NCBI RefSeq assembly: GCF_902374955.1
Contig: NZ_CABKRX010000115.1
Location: 1-45,169, forward strand
Source: Bacillus massilioanorexius
GTDB taxonomy: Bacteria > Bacillota > Bacilli > Bacillales > DSM-1321
DNA length: 45,169 nt
Reading direction: 5' to 3'
The notes under the pieces are model-generated. The model searched no databases and was not told the DNA's origin. It saw nothing but the letters and a program-made list of their open reading frames with translations. Positions 7,978 to 16,421 of this stretch are shown in pieces. The position numbers were made by a program, and so were the translations under genes. Position 1 is the first letter of the stretch. Every line of letters starts with the position of its first letter.

Positions 7978-10233
7978 ATGAAAGGAAAATCATTTTTAGG
8001 GGAATTGAGAGCAATAGGTAAGGATAAACATCTATTGATTCCTATTATTGCAGTCATGCTCATTCCAATTTTATATGCTGGAATGTTCCTATGGGCATTT
8101 TGGGATCCGTATGCAAAACTAGAGGATTTACCTGTTGCTGTTGTAAATAGTGACAATGGTGCTTCCTTTGAAGGTGAAGAGCTATACCTCGGTAATGAAT
8201 TGGTGAAAAATTTAAAAGAGAATAAACAATTTAATTTTCACTTTGTAGATAAAAAGGAAGGCTATAAAGGATTAGATGATCAAGACTACTATATGCTAGT
8301 AGAAATTCCTAAAAACTTTTCAAGTAACGCTACAACAATTCTTGATGAAACACCAAAAAAATTAGAAATGAAATATGTGCCTAATGAAGGGTATAACTTT
8401 TTATCAGCTCAAATTGGTGAAACAGCAATAGAGAAAATTAAGTCGGCAGTTTCTGAGCAAATTACAAAAACATATTCAGAAACTATTTTTGAAAAAATTC
8501 AAACAATGGCAGATGGCTTTAAAAGTGCAAGTAATAGTGCGAATGAACTATATGATGGTTTAACTAAAGTAAATGACGGTACTACAACTATTAAAGACAA
8601 TCTGGCAACATTAGCTGCTAAACAAATTGAATTTAAAAGTGGCGTTGATACTGTCTATGATGGAGTAGCAAAATTAAGTAGCGGTTCACAGGAACTAACT
8701 ACTGGACTCGGTTTACTTAGCCAAGCACAAGGACAGCTTCAAAGTGGTTCAACAGAAGTTAAAGCTGGTTTAGATAAAGTTGCGGCAGGTAGTGAAAAGT
8801 TAAATGCTGGTATCAATACGGCATATTCTAAAATGGGCGATTTAGCTAATGGTACAGCTCAATTAAAAGATGGTGCTGGTCAGTTACAAGCTGGATTATC
8901 TCAATTGAATAGTAATGCATCAGAATTGACTAATGGTGCCGCAGAGATTTCAAAAGGAGCCACTGCATTAAATAGTGGTTTAGCAACTCTACAATCGAAA
9001 TTAGAGCCATATATGGCAGCTTTACCAGAACAAGCTCAACAGCAGCTTTCTGCTGTTCTAGCAGAGCTTACTAAAGGTAGTCAGAATCTTGCTGCAGGTG
9101 GTAAGGAATTAGCTAATAAGACTTCAACCCTTCCACAAGCAGCTAAGGAATTATATGCTGGGTCACAACGTTTATCAACTGGACTTGATTCTGCAAATCA
9201 AGGGGCATCAGCTTTACAGCAAGGTTTAGGACAATTGAGTTCAGCAGGTGGCGAGCTTAAAAATGGCTTAGGTCAATTACAAGCTGGACAAAATAAAGTT
9301 GTGGCTGGTATGGAACAGTTTGGTAGCAAGCTAGGTGATGCAACAAAAGGATCACAAACACTAAATCAAGGCTTACAAACACTATCAGGTGGTGTTACAC
9401 AGCTAGCTGATGGTTCTGGACAATTAGCAGATGGAGCTTCTAAGCTTTCTTCTGGTGCGAAAGAACTTTCTGAAGGTACTGTAACCGCTAAGGATGGTTC
9501 GAAAGAATTTAAAACGGCTTTAAATGAAGCTGCAGATGAAAGCTCAAGTGTAAAAGCAGATGATCAAACATTTGATATGATGGCACAACCTCTAGAAGTT
9601 GAGAAAAAAGCTGTTAATCATGTTCCAAACTATGGTACTGGTTTTGCTCCATATTTCTTATCACTTGGTTTATTCGTTGGAGCATTACTTCTTTCAATCG
9701 TGTATCCATTAGTTGAGCCAGCTATTAAACCGAAAAATGCTTTTTCTTGGTATTTTAGTAAATTAGGAGTATTAGTAGGTGTAGGAATTATTCAAGCGCT
9801 AATTGCTTCAGCCATTCTATTAGTTGGTTTGAAAATTGAAGTGCAAAGTGTTCCATTGTTTATACTGTTTAGCATTATAACAAGCTTAACCTTTATAACG
9901 CTTGTACAGTTCTTTGTAACATGTTTTGCAAACCCTGGACGATTTGTTGCGATTATCATTTTAATTTTGCAACTTACAACAAGTGCTGGAACATTCCCAT
10001 TAGAATTGATTCCAAGACCATTACAATGGTTCAATGCATTTTTACCAATGACTTATACAGTACAAGGATTTAAAGCAGCTATCACAAGCGGAAATATCCA
10101 CACATTATGGATGAACGTAGGTATTCTTGCTATTTTCGTATTGCTGTTTATGGCTGGAACATTATATTATTTCATGTTCAAATATAAAAGAACGTATCAT
10201 AATATGAATTCAAAAGAAGCAGCATCTGTATAA
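7978..10233 (+). CDS. yhgE: YhgE/Pip-family membrane protein
   Basis: This is a 751-residue membrane protein of the YhgE/Pip family, which includes the phage-infection protein of lactococci and type VII secretion-linked EsaA relatives. One membrane segment near residues 20-40 (IPIIAVMLIPILYAGMFLW) is followed by a roughly 500-residue extracellular region. That region is dominated by irregular 7-11-residue repeats such as LxxGxxxLxxG and AxGSxxLxxG, predicted to be a long helical rod. An ABC-2-permease-like block of about five membrane segments closes the protein (residues about 545-735). ATG 7978 follows GGAGGGGG; an in-frame GTG 21 bases earlier is unsupported. Function in Bacillus is not established; export or surface organisation is plausible. 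Probably controlled by YhgD. Confidence 0.85.
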   Translation: MKGKSFLGELRAIGKDKHLLIPIIAVMLIPILYAGMFLWAFWDPYAKLEDLPVAVVNSDNGASFEGEELYLGNELVKNLKENKQFNFHFVDKKEGYKGLDDQDYYMLVEIPKNFSSNATTILDETPKKLEMKYVPNEGYNFLSAQIGETAIEKIKSAVSEQITKTYSETIFEKIQTMADGFKSASNSANELYDGLTKVNDGTTTIKDNLATLAAKQIEFKSGVDTVYDGVAKLSSGSQELTTGLGLLSQAQGQLQSGSTEVKAGLDKVAAGSEKLNAGINTAYSKMGDLANGTAQLKDGAGQLQAGLSQLNSNASELTNGAAEISKGATALNSGLATLQSKLEPYMAALPEQAQQQLSAVLAELTKGSQNLAAGGKELANKTSTLPQAAKELYAGSQRLSTGLDSANQGASALQQGLGQLSSAGGELKNGLGQLQAGQNKVVAGMEQFGSKLGDATKGSQTLNQGLQTLSGGVTQLADGSGQLADGASKLSSGAKELSEGTVTAKDGSKEFKTALNEAADESSSVKADDQTFDMMAQPLEVEKKAVNHVPNYGTGFAPYFLSLGLFVGALLLSIVYPLVEPAIKPKNAFSWYFSKLGVLVGVGIIQALIASAILLVGLKIEVQSVPLFILFSIITSLTFITLVQFFVTCFANPGRFVAIIILILQLTTSAGTFPLELIPRPLQWFNAFLPMTYTVQGFKAAITSGNIHTLWMNVGILAIFVLLFMAGTLYYFMFKYKRTYHNMNSKEAASV

Positions 10234-10243
10234 GCTATGACTT

Positions 10244-10282
10244 AAAAAGCTGTGATGAAAACTTTCATCACAGCTTTTTTTA
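10244..10282 (+). terminator. Rho-independent terminator after yhgE
   Basis: A near-perfect stem of AAAAGCTGTGATGAAA pairs with TTTCATCACAGCTTTT across a 3-base loop and ends in a T run. This is a classic strong terminator. Confidence 0.92.
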
Positions 10283-10393
10283 GTATGGTGTGCAAATAAA
10301 ATAGGACTAACTAAAGATGTATATAGGGTTATAATTATATTAAAATAATAATTGGGGAAATCATGGATTAAAACATCAATGGAGGGATGAAAT

Positions 10394-11020
10394 ATGTCAA
10401 ATGTACTTTTCATAAAAGCAAATGATCGCCCAGCAGAACAATCTGTAAGCATATCAATGTATGAATTATTCTTGAATACATACAAAAAAGCAAACCCAAT
10501 AGATACGATTGATGAATTAGATTTATTTCAAGTAAACCCACCGTATTATGGAAATTCAGCAATTGAAGGAATAAACAAAAGACAAAAAGGGCTGGAATTG
10601 ACAGAGGGGGAAAAAACGGCTGTACAATTCGTAGATCAATTTTTGAATCAGTTTTTAGAAGCAGAAAAGATTGTCTTTGCTTTCCCGTTATGGAATGGAA
10701 CTGTACCCTCTCCTCTTATTTCATATCTATCATACATTACGTTAGCAGGAAAAACCTTTACATATACGTCTAAAGGACCAATTGGATTAGCGGGAAATAA
10801 ACGAGTAGTTCTACTTCATGCTCGTGGAGGAGATTATTCAAACAAAGCTTTTGCTGATCAAGAAATAGCCATCCGATATACGAAAACATTATTAGGTATG
10901 ATTGGGGTTACTGATATTACAACAGTTGTCATTGAAGGACATAATCAATATAAAGATAGAGCAAAAGAAATTATAGCTGATGGCTTGAATTCAGTTGTAG
11001 ACGTAGCGAACACTTTTTAA
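10394..11020 (+). CDS. azoR: FMN-dependent NADH-azoreductase / quinone oxidoreductase
   Basis: This is a 208-residue flavodoxin-like enzyme of the AzoR (AcpD) family, which transfers two electrons from NADH through FMN to quinones and azo compounds, protecting against electrophile stress. Family landmarks are visible: N-terminal NVLFIKANDRP, the FMN-phosphate region with Ser residues near 16-20, FAFPLWNGTVPSPL (the conserved P-x-W/Y-N segment) near residues 95-108, and LLHARGGDYSN near 138-148. GGAGGGATG lies before the ATG. It is a single gene bounded by terminators on both sides. Several paralogues usually exist per Bacillus genome, so azoR1 or azoR2 identity cannot be assigned. Confidence 0.9.
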   Translation: MSNVLFIKANDRPAEQSVSISMYELFLNTYKKANPIDTIDELDLFQVNPPYYGNSAIEGINKRQKGLELTEGEKTAVQFVDQFLNQFLEAEKIVFAFPLWNGTVPSPLISYLSYITLAGKTFTYTSKGPIGLAGNKRVVLLHARGGDYSNKAFADQEIAIRYTKTLLGMIGVTDITTVVIEGHNQYKDRAKEIIADGLNSVVDVANTF

Positions 11021-11156
11021 ATTGCACAAGAGTTAAATATTTAACAGAGAATATCTATTGCAAGATAGTCGAAACATCTGATTTCTTTCAAAAAGTTTAT
11101 TTGCATTAGTATAGTAGAAAGTTAGGTTCATATAAAAAGGCTGATATAAAAAAAAG

Positions 11157-11185
11157 AAACCAGACATCATAGGACTGTCTGGTTT
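11157..11185. terminator. Terminator hairpin between azoR and yhfH
   Basis: Arms AAACCAGACA and TGTCTGGTTT have a 9-base loop and are flanked by A and T runs on both sides, so it can serve the convergent genes in both directions. Confidence 0.75.
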
Positions 11186-11192
11186 TAAAATC

Positions 11193-11220
11193 GAGAGATA
11201 TTCTATGAATATCTCTTTTT
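11193..11220 (+). terminator. Second terminator hairpin after azoR
   Basis: GAGATATTC and GAATATCTC form a 9-bp stem with a 3-base loop followed directly by TTTTTCTT. It backs up the hairpin 10 bases upstream. Confidence 0.75.
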
Positions 11221-11334
11221 CTTGTATGTACGAGTTAGGGGTGTACATACAAAAGCAAAGAGGGAGTATGAGTCAGAAAACTGACATCACAAATATGGAA
11301 GCAAAATACTTACATGTATTTTGACTAGCCCAAT

Positions 11335-11460
11335 TTAGTAAGAATTACATTGATCGCATTTGTTGCCGTAGCATTCATGCTGTTCTTCAATTTTATTTCC
11401 ACATTCAGTACATTTCTTTGGTGGTAAATTCTTGAAGAATTCAACGCTGCTTTGTAGCAT
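11335..11460 (-). CDS. yhfH: YhfH-like small cysteine-rich protein
   Basis: This is a 41-residue peptide starting MLQSSVEFFKNLPPKKC. It has two CxxC pairs (Cys17/Cys20 and Cys35/Cys38) and one extra Cys30, the pattern of a small zinc ribbon. Both the MLQS.VEF.KNLPPKKCTECG start and its length match the YhfH protein family of Bacillus, which is located just before lplJ in B. subtilis. AGGAGGT eight bases before the ATG and a consensus promoter further upstream support real expression. Its function is not known to me; metal or thiol sensing is only a guess. Confidence 0.85.
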   Translation of the reverse strand: MLQSSVEFFKNLPPKKCTECGNKIEEQHECYGNKCDQCNSY

Positions 11461-11535
11461 ATTCATTACCTCCTGAGTTCTGATTGTTCAGAAATTAATA
11501 GTTCAAGTTATGACAGTAACTTTTAGTGTAATTGT

Positions 11536-11565
11536 ATTGTATTATAACAGATGGTGAAATGTCAA
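11536..11565 (-). promoter_or_regulatory. Sigma-A promoter of yhfH
   Basis: On the minus strand TTGACA and TACAAT are 18 bases apart, about 75 bases before the yhfH start. A consensus -35 makes this one of the strongest-looking promoters in the window. Confidence 0.65.
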
Positions 11566-11945
11566 CAAATGTTTTATAACAATTTTAAAAATAATTAATA
11601 TGCCCATACTCTAATATAGAACAGCAAATGCATTAAGAATGAGTTCTGTAATAGAAAACTGTTGATTTTATAATAGAAATGAATGCGTTATAATCTTTGA
11701 GACTTTTGAGAGAGAAGTGCTAACGAAAGCATGGCAATCATAGTCTACGTTGAAGTAAATTACTCTAAATAGTTTAGGAATATTTGTTATTATCATTTTT
11801 TAGGTTGTTTTTTAAAAGATTATTATTTATAAGTAAGTTCAGTGAAAAGAATTATCAAAAAAGTCGATGGATAGCAATTGCGAAGAAGAAAAGATAAAAA
11901 CGAGAATACAAAGATTCTGTAACATTTTTCTTATAAGCGAAGTGA
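11566..11945. other. Gene-free region upstream of yhfH and lplJ
   Basis: AT-rich DNA between divergent yhfH and lplJ. I see no open frame with a ribosome binding site, no strong hairpin and no repeat. The only supported elements are the two promoters at its edges. Confidence 0.5.
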
Positions 11946-11975
11946 TTGAGATGTAGTGAATGGTTTGATTATAAT
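11946..11975 (+). promoter_or_regulatory. Probable promoter of lplJ
   Basis: TTGAGA and a perfect TATAAT are 18 bases apart, about 48 bases before the lplJ start. Confidence 0.6.
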
Positions 11976-12022
11976 GAAGCTAGAGCTTTTTAGTTGATCA
12001 TAGAAAAAATGGAGGATATACG

Positions 12023-13012
12023 ATGCTTTTTATAGATAATAAAGGAATAACTGATCCGCAAATTAATTTAGCTATCGAAGAGTATGCACTTAAGAATTTA
12101 AATATTGATGAATCCTATCTATTGTTTTACATAAATGCCCCGTCCATTATCATTGGTAAAAATCAAAATACAATTGAAGAAATTAACACTGAGTATGTTG
12201 AAGGACAAGGAATCAAAGTCGTACGAAGACTATCCGGTGGAGGAGCAGTGTATCATGATTTAGGAAATTTAAATTTTAGCTTTATAACAAAGGATGACGG
12301 CGATAGTTTTCATAACTTCCAAAAGTTCACTGAACCTGTAGTAAAAGCATTACGCAAAATGGGTGTAAATGCTGAATTAAGTGGGAGAAATGATTTACTT
12401 GTAGAAGGTAGAAAAATATCGGGTAATGCTCAATTTTCAACAAAAGGGAAAATGTTTAGTCACGGTACTTTATTATTTAATTCAGAAATGGATCATGTTG
12501 TTTCAGCATTAAAAGTGAGAAAAGATAAAATTGAATCTAAAGGGATTAAATCGGTTCGAAGTCGTGTTGCAAATATTACAGAGTTTTTAGATAAAAAAAT
12601 GACGATTGAAGAGTTTAGAGAAGAGCTCTTGAAAAACATATTTGAAGGATCTGAGGAAATACCTGAATATGTTTTGACTGAAGAAGATTGGAGAAACATC
12701 TATAAATTGTCAGAAGAACGATATCAAAACTGGGATTGGAATTACGGAAAATCACCTAACTTTAACGTACAACATTCAAATAGATTTCCTGTTGGACTTA
12801 TCGAGTTTCGTTTAGAGGTTAAAAAAGGTAAGATTGAAGAATGTAAAATATTTGGTGATTTCTTTGGAGTTGGTGATGTATCAGATATTGAAGCATTACT
12901 TAAAGGTGTTCAATATGAAAAATCTGCAATCGAATCGGCTCTAAACGATGTAAATGTAAAACATTATTTTGGAAATGTAACATTAGATGAAATTGTTCGC
13001 TTGATATATTGA
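12023..13012 (+). CDS. lplJ: Lipoate-protein ligase LplJ
   Basis: LplJ activates free lipoate with ATP to lipoyl-AMP and attaches it to lysines of GcvH and E2 subunits. The 329 residues contain the N-terminal biotin/lipoate-ligase domain with RRLSGGGAVYHDLGNLNFSF near 72-91 (lipoyl-AMP binding) and GRNDLLVEGRKISGNAQ near 121-137 (the catalytic Lys lies in the GRKISG segment). The C-terminal accessory domain typical of LplA/LplJ is also present. GGAGGATATACG before the ATG fits a ribosome binding site. It is monocistronic, with its own promoter and terminator, in the same place as B. subtilis lplJ between yhfH and lcfB. Confidence 0.95.
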   Translation: MLFIDNKGITDPQINLAIEEYALKNLNIDESYLLFYINAPSIIIGKNQNTIEEINTEYVEGQGIKVVRRLSGGGAVYHDLGNLNFSFITKDDGDSFHNFQKFTEPVVKALRKMGVNAELSGRNDLLVEGRKISGNAQFSTKGKMFSHGTLLFNSEMDHVVSALKVRKDKIESKGIKSVRSRVANITEFLDKKMTIEEFREELLKNIFEGSEEIPEYVLTEEDWRNIYKLSEERYQNWDWNYGKSPNFNVQHSNRFPVGLIEFRLEVKKGKIEECKIFGDFFGVGDVSDIEALLKGVQYEKSAIESALNDVNVKHYFGNVTLDEIVRLIY

Positions 13013-13055
13013 TAACAAAATATATAGATAAAATGTTTAACACGATAAGAATTAG

Positions 13056-13098
13056 CTAACTCAAATGCGTAATTAGCATATTTTGAGTTAGTTTTTTT
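13056..13098 (+). terminator. Terminator after lplJ
   Basis: CTAACTCAAA pairs with TTTGAGTTAG across an AT-rich loop, followed by TTTTTTTC. It lies 43 bases after the lplJ stop. Confidence 0.88.
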
Positions 13099-13138
13099 CT
13101 TTCTATATATTAAATGTTATAATTAGTAATTTTTTATA

Positions 13139-13167
13139 TTGATGGATAAAATTTCTTGCACTATAAT
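13139..13167 (+). promoter_or_regulatory. Sigma-A promoter of lcfB
   Basis: TTGATG (13139-13144) and consensus TATAAT (13162-13167) have the ideal 17-base spacing. The predicted start of transcription is near 13174, giving a leader of about 160 bases before the lcfB ATG. Confidence 0.75.
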
Positions 13168-13182
13168 AATAAGAGAGGGGAA

Positions 13183-13200
13183 TGAGTGACCGTTCATTCA
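13183..13200. promoter_or_regulatory. FadR-type operator upstream of lcfB
   Basis: TGAGTGA-CCGT-TCATTCA has the 7-4-7 layout of the Bacillus FadR (YsiA) box TGAATGA-NTAN-TCATTCA. It differs by one base in the left arm and lacks the central TA. It lies about 10-25 bases after the predicted transcription start. FadR represses beta-oxidation genes and is released by long-chain acyl-CoA, which is the product of LcfB. Confidence 0.8.
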
Positions 13201-13337
13201 TTTGTTTTTTCGTTTATTTCATTGTATATCTTTTTTGGGGGATAACTGGCATGAAAGGCATGGTTAAAGAAGATGGAATTTACAATTTAATTTACGATTT
13301 TGATATGTGACGGTTTTTCTAAAAAGGGAGGAATATT

Positions 13338-14888
13338 ATGAATTTATCGTCTCAGCTTCACGAAACCGCTTTAGTTAATGGAGAAAGAATCGCTTATCAT
13401 TTTCTTGATCAACAAAAAACGTATGCTGAATTAGATGCAGCAGTAACAATGTTTGCTTGTGGATTGTCAAAGCTTGGGGTTCAAAAGGGAGATCATGTAG
13501 CATTAATTACAGGTAATTCCCCTCATTTTTTAATTGGGTTTTATGGCGCTTTGCGTGCTGGAGCAAAAGTAATTCCTATTAACCCGATTTATACTGCAGA
13601 TGAAATTAGTTATATTCTAATTAATGGAGATGTAAAAGCTGTTATTACACTCGATTTACTTCTTCCGCTAGTAGAGGGCTTACATAAGCATCTAGCTAAA
13701 GTAGAGAAGTTTATTATTTGTGAAACAGGTGAATACAAAGGGGAAAGTGATCTTTCAAAATTGGAAGTTTACTCAAAACTTATCGGTTTCAACAATGTTA
13801 TCGGCTTAGGTCAGGATGTGTTTGATGAGCCAGCTATTGATGAAGAAGAAGTAGCTGTTATTCTTTATACATCTGGTACAACAGGTAAACCTAAAGGTGC
13901 TATGCTGACACATAAGAATTTGTATAGCAATGCTAGAGATGTGGGTGAATACCTAAAGATTTCAAGTGATGACCGTGTTATTACTACATTACCTATGTTC
14001 CATGTATTCTGTATGACCGTATGTATGAACGCACCTCTAACAAAAGGTGGAACTTTATTAATCGTTCCAAAATTCAGCCCTAAAGAAGTTTATCGAATTT
14101 CAAAGGAACATCAAGCAACTATCTTTGCTGGTGTACCTACTATGTTTAATTTTATTCTACAAGCAGATGGAAATCCAGATGACTTTAAAACATTACGTTT
14201 AAGTATTGCTGGTGGATCATCCATGCCAGTAGCATTATTAAAAAATTTCGAGCAGAAGTTTAACGTTATCGTCTCGGAAGGATATGGATTATCCGAAGCG
14301 TCACCAGTAACGAGCTTCAATCCTCTAGATCGACCACGTAAACCAGGATCTATCGGAACTTCCATTTTAAATGTACGAAATAAAGTCGTAAACGAAATGG
14401 GAGAAGATGTACCAGTAGGAGAAGTTGGTGAACTAGTCGTACAAGGACCTAATGTAATGAAGGGTTATTATAAAATGCCTGAAGAAACAGCAGCTACCAT
14501 TAAAGATGGCTGGCTATACACAGGTGATTTAGCTAGAATGGATGAGGATGGCTATTTTTACATTGTTGATCGAAAAAAAGATATTATAATTGTTGGCGGT
14601 TACAATGTTTATCCTCGTGAAGTAGAGGAAGTATTATTTGCACATCCAGGTATTGTAGAGGCAGCTGTAGTTGGAGTACCTGATCCTAATCAAGGTGAAG
14701 CGGTACATGCATATATAGTGAAAAAAGACCCTGATTTAACTGTTGAGGATGTCAATGCTTACTGCCAAGAACATCTTGCTAGGTATAAAATTCCAACTGT
14801 AATTGAATTTTTAGAAGATCTACCTAAGAATACAACAGGTAAGATTCTTCGTCGTGCTTTAAAAGAAATCGTAACGAGTCAAGGTTAA
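13338..14888 (+). CDS. lcfB: Long-chain acyl-CoA synthetase LcfB
   Basis: This 516-residue enzyme of the ANL (AMP-binding) superfamily activates fatty acids to acyl-CoA through acyl-AMP for beta-oxidation. The phosphate-binding loop ILYTSGTTGKPKGAMLTHKN lies near residues 176-195. EGYGLSEASPV (adenine/acyl site) lies near 313-323, and GWLYTGDLARMDEDGY with the hinge DRKKDIIIVGGYNVYPREVE follows. The C-terminal catalytic Lys is in PKNTTGKILRR. GGGAGGAATATT precedes the ATG. Position after lplJ matches B. subtilis lcfB (yhfL). A FadR-like box lies in its leader and a strong terminator follows, so it is a single-gene unit. Confidence 0.93.
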   Translation: MNLSSQLHETALVNGERIAYHFLDQQKTYAELDAAVTMFACGLSKLGVQKGDHVALITGNSPHFLIGFYGALRAGAKVIPINPIYTADEISYILINGDVKAVITLDLLLPLVEGLHKHLAKVEKFIICETGEYKGESDLSKLEVYSKLIGFNNVIGLGQDVFDEPAIDEEEVAVILYTSGTTGKPKGAMLTHKNLYSNARDVGEYLKISSDDRVITTLPMFHVFCMTVCMNAPLTKGGTLLIVPKFSPKEVYRISKEHQATIFAGVPTMFNFILQADGNPDDFKTLRLSIAGGSSMPVALLKNFEQKFNVIVSEGYGLSEASPVTSFNPLDRPRKPGSIGTSILNVRNKVVNEMGEDVPVGEVGELVVQGPNVMKGYYKMPEETAATIKDGWLYTGDLARMDEDGYFYIVDRKKDIIIVGGYNVYPREVEEVLFAHPGIVEAAVVGVPDPNQGEAVHAYIVKKDPDLTVEDVNAYCQEHLARYKIPTVIEFLEDLPKNTTGKILRRALKEIVTSQG

Positions 14889-14897
14889 CATGATAAT

Positions 14898-14930
14898 AAA
14901 AACGACCTTCTTTTTAGGGGTCGTTTTTTT
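14898..14930 (+). terminator. Terminator after lcfB
   Basis: AAAACGACC and GGTCGTTTT form the stem, with a T run of seven. It lies 10 bases after the lcfB stop. Confidence 0.92.
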
Positions 14931-14996
14931 AGAGATTTAAAAGAATACTTTGTATTCAATTTGTTTTAAAAATTCTAAAAAATTAAAATATATCTG

Positions 14997-15024
14997 TTGC
15001 TATTTTACTAGAAGTGTTTATAAT
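14997..15024 (+). promoter_or_regulatory. Promoter of the ABC-transporter operon
   Basis: TTGCTA (14997-15002) and consensus TATAAT (15019-15024) are 16 bases apart, about 84 bases before the lipoprotein gene. The leader is too short for a T-box and shows no riboswitch fold I recognise. Confidence 0.6.
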
Positions 15025-15107
15025 TTAATTTAACACACAAAAGCGAGAAAGCTAAAAAGCGTAAATGCACTAAATATCGTTATAGACATTCAAGGAGGAT
15101 TTTAAGC

Positions 15108-16109
15108 ATGAAAAAGAAACTAGCTTTTGGATTAACTGCAGGCTTACTTTCAGCATTATTGCTTGCTGGCTGTGGTAATAGTAAGAGCGATGAAGGTAAA
15201 GAGAATGGTAGTTCGGATAAAGAAAAAACATATAAAATTGGTTTTACACAATTTGTTCAGCATCCATCTCTTGATGAGGCAAGTAAAGGATTTAAGCAAG
15301 CATTAGAAGATAAAGGGATTAAAGTAGAGTATGATGATCAAAACGCTCAAGGTGATCAAAATAATACATTAACAATTGCGAATAATTTTGTTTCATCTAA
15401 TGTGGATTTAATTTTTGCTAATGCGACTCCTAGTGCTGCGGCTGCTTTAAATGCTACAAAAGATATTCCAATCGTATTTACTTCAGTAACAGACCCTGTT
15501 GGAGCAAAACTAGTTAGCTCAATGGAAAAACCAGGTGGGAATGTAACAGGTACTTCTGATGGAAATCCAGATGCCATTCCAAGCACTATTAAATTTATGG
15601 CAGAACAACTAGGTGTGAAAAAAGTAGGTACTGTATATAACGCTGGAGAGCAAAATTCAGTTGTTCAAGTGAAACAAATGAAAGAAGAAGCAGAAAAAGC
15701 GGGTTTAAAACTTGAAGAAAAAGCAGTTTCTACTTCAGCAGAAGTGAAACAAGCAGCTGAATCTTTAGTCGGTAAAGTAGATGCGATTTATATCATTACA
15801 GATAATACAGTTGTATCAGCCCTAGAATCTGTTGTAATGGTTGCAAATGAAAAGGATATTCCTTTATTCGTAGGAGAGCTTGATTCAGTTAAACGTGGTG
15901 GATTTGCAGCTTATGGATTTAATTACTCTGATATTGGATACCAAGCGGGTGAAATGGCTGCGAAAATTTTAAAAGATGGTAAGAAACCTTCTGAAATTCC
16001 AGCTGAATATCCTAAAACATTGAAACTCGTAATCAATGAAAAAGCAGCAAAAGAAATGGGTATTGAATTAAAAGAAGAATGGTTAAAAGATGCTGAAGTA
16101 ATCAAGTAA
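15108..16109 (+). CDS. ABC transporter substrate-binding lipoprotein (ABC_sub_bind/TrpX type)
   Basis: This is a 333-residue periplasmic-binding-type protein. The signal peptide ends in the lipobox LLAGC, so the mature N-terminus is a lipid-modified Cys22 on the outer face of the membrane. A short Ser/Lys/Glu-rich linker follows. Then comes a type I binding fold with YKIGFTQFVQHPSLDEASKG, DLIFANATPSAAAALNATKD, PIVFTSVTDPVGAKL and GGNVTGTSD. These match the family often annotated as tryptophan/tyrosine or unknown ABC_sub_bind proteins. AAGGAGG before the ATG is strong. Permease and ATPase genes follow, but after a 573-base gap holding a long hairpin and a MITE copy. The ligand cannot be read from the sequence; an aromatic amino acid is one candidate. 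Confidence 0.88.
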   Translation: MKKKLAFGLTAGLLSALLLAGCGNSKSDEGKENGSSDKEKTYKIGFTQFVQHPSLDEASKGFKQALEDKGIKVEYDDQNAQGDQNNTLTIANNFVSSNVDLIFANATPSAAAALNATKDIPIVFTSVTDPVGAKLVSSMEKPGGNVTGTSDGNPDAIPSTIKFMAEQLGVKKVGTVYNAGEQNSVVQVKQMKEEAEKAGLKLEEKAVSTSAEVKQAAESLVGKVDAIYIITDNTVVSALESVVMVANEKDIPLFVGELDSVKRGGFAAYGFNYSDIGYQAGEMAAKILKDGKKPSEIPAEYPKTLKLVINEKAAKEMGIELKEEWLKDAEVIK

Positions 16110-16290
16110 TGCTTTGATTCAATGAATATTTTTTGACTATTTCAAAAATATCCTGTTATATTGGGACGCAGATTTGTCATAGATTACTATCAAATTTTTA
16201 ATCTTGACGGAATCGGTTAAACAATAGGAGCGAGTTCTGCTTGAGCTAAACAGTATTCTAGATTCATTAAGATATGCTTTCTGTATAACA
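16110..16290. other. Start of the gene-free gap within the ABC operon
   Basis: This belongs to a 573-base gap (16110-16682) between the binding-protein gene and the permease gene. This first part holds no recognisable gene or signal; the rest is filled by a long palindrome (16291-16357) and a MITE-like repeat (16422-16598). Confidence 0.4.
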
Positions 16291-16357
16291 AAGGCTGACT
16301 AAAAAGAGATTTACTTTTCTAGCAAAATGAAAAAGTAACTCCAAATAAGTCAGCCTT
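16291..16357. terminator. Long two-part palindrome after the binding-protein gene
   Basis: The outer arms AAGGCTGACT and AGTCAGCCTT are perfect. Inside them GAGATTTACTTTT pairs imperfectly with AAAAAGTAACTC around a 10-base loop. The TTAAACCTTTT that follows is only partly T-rich. It belongs to the group of long terminator palindromes listed elsewhere in this window. It may terminate most transcripts after the binding-protein gene, giving an excess of that subunit. Confidence 0.6.
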
Positions 16358-16421
16358 AAACCTTTTATATTAGGAAATAGACATTCGTTTAGTTTAAAAT
16401 AGCGCTTTAATTGATTGTAAA

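Noticed and set aside
8640..9560. Repetitive DNA in yhgE taken as a repeat array
   Set aside because: The repeats are at protein level only and irregular in length; the DNA is not a tandem array or CRISPR.
11033..11248. 71-codon minus-strand frame between azoR and yhfH
   Set aside because: It covers both terminator hairpins and has no support as a protein.
14941..15107. T-box or riboswitch before the ABC-transporter operon
   Set aside because: The leader after the -10 box is only about 80 bases, with no T-box core or terminator/antiterminator pair.
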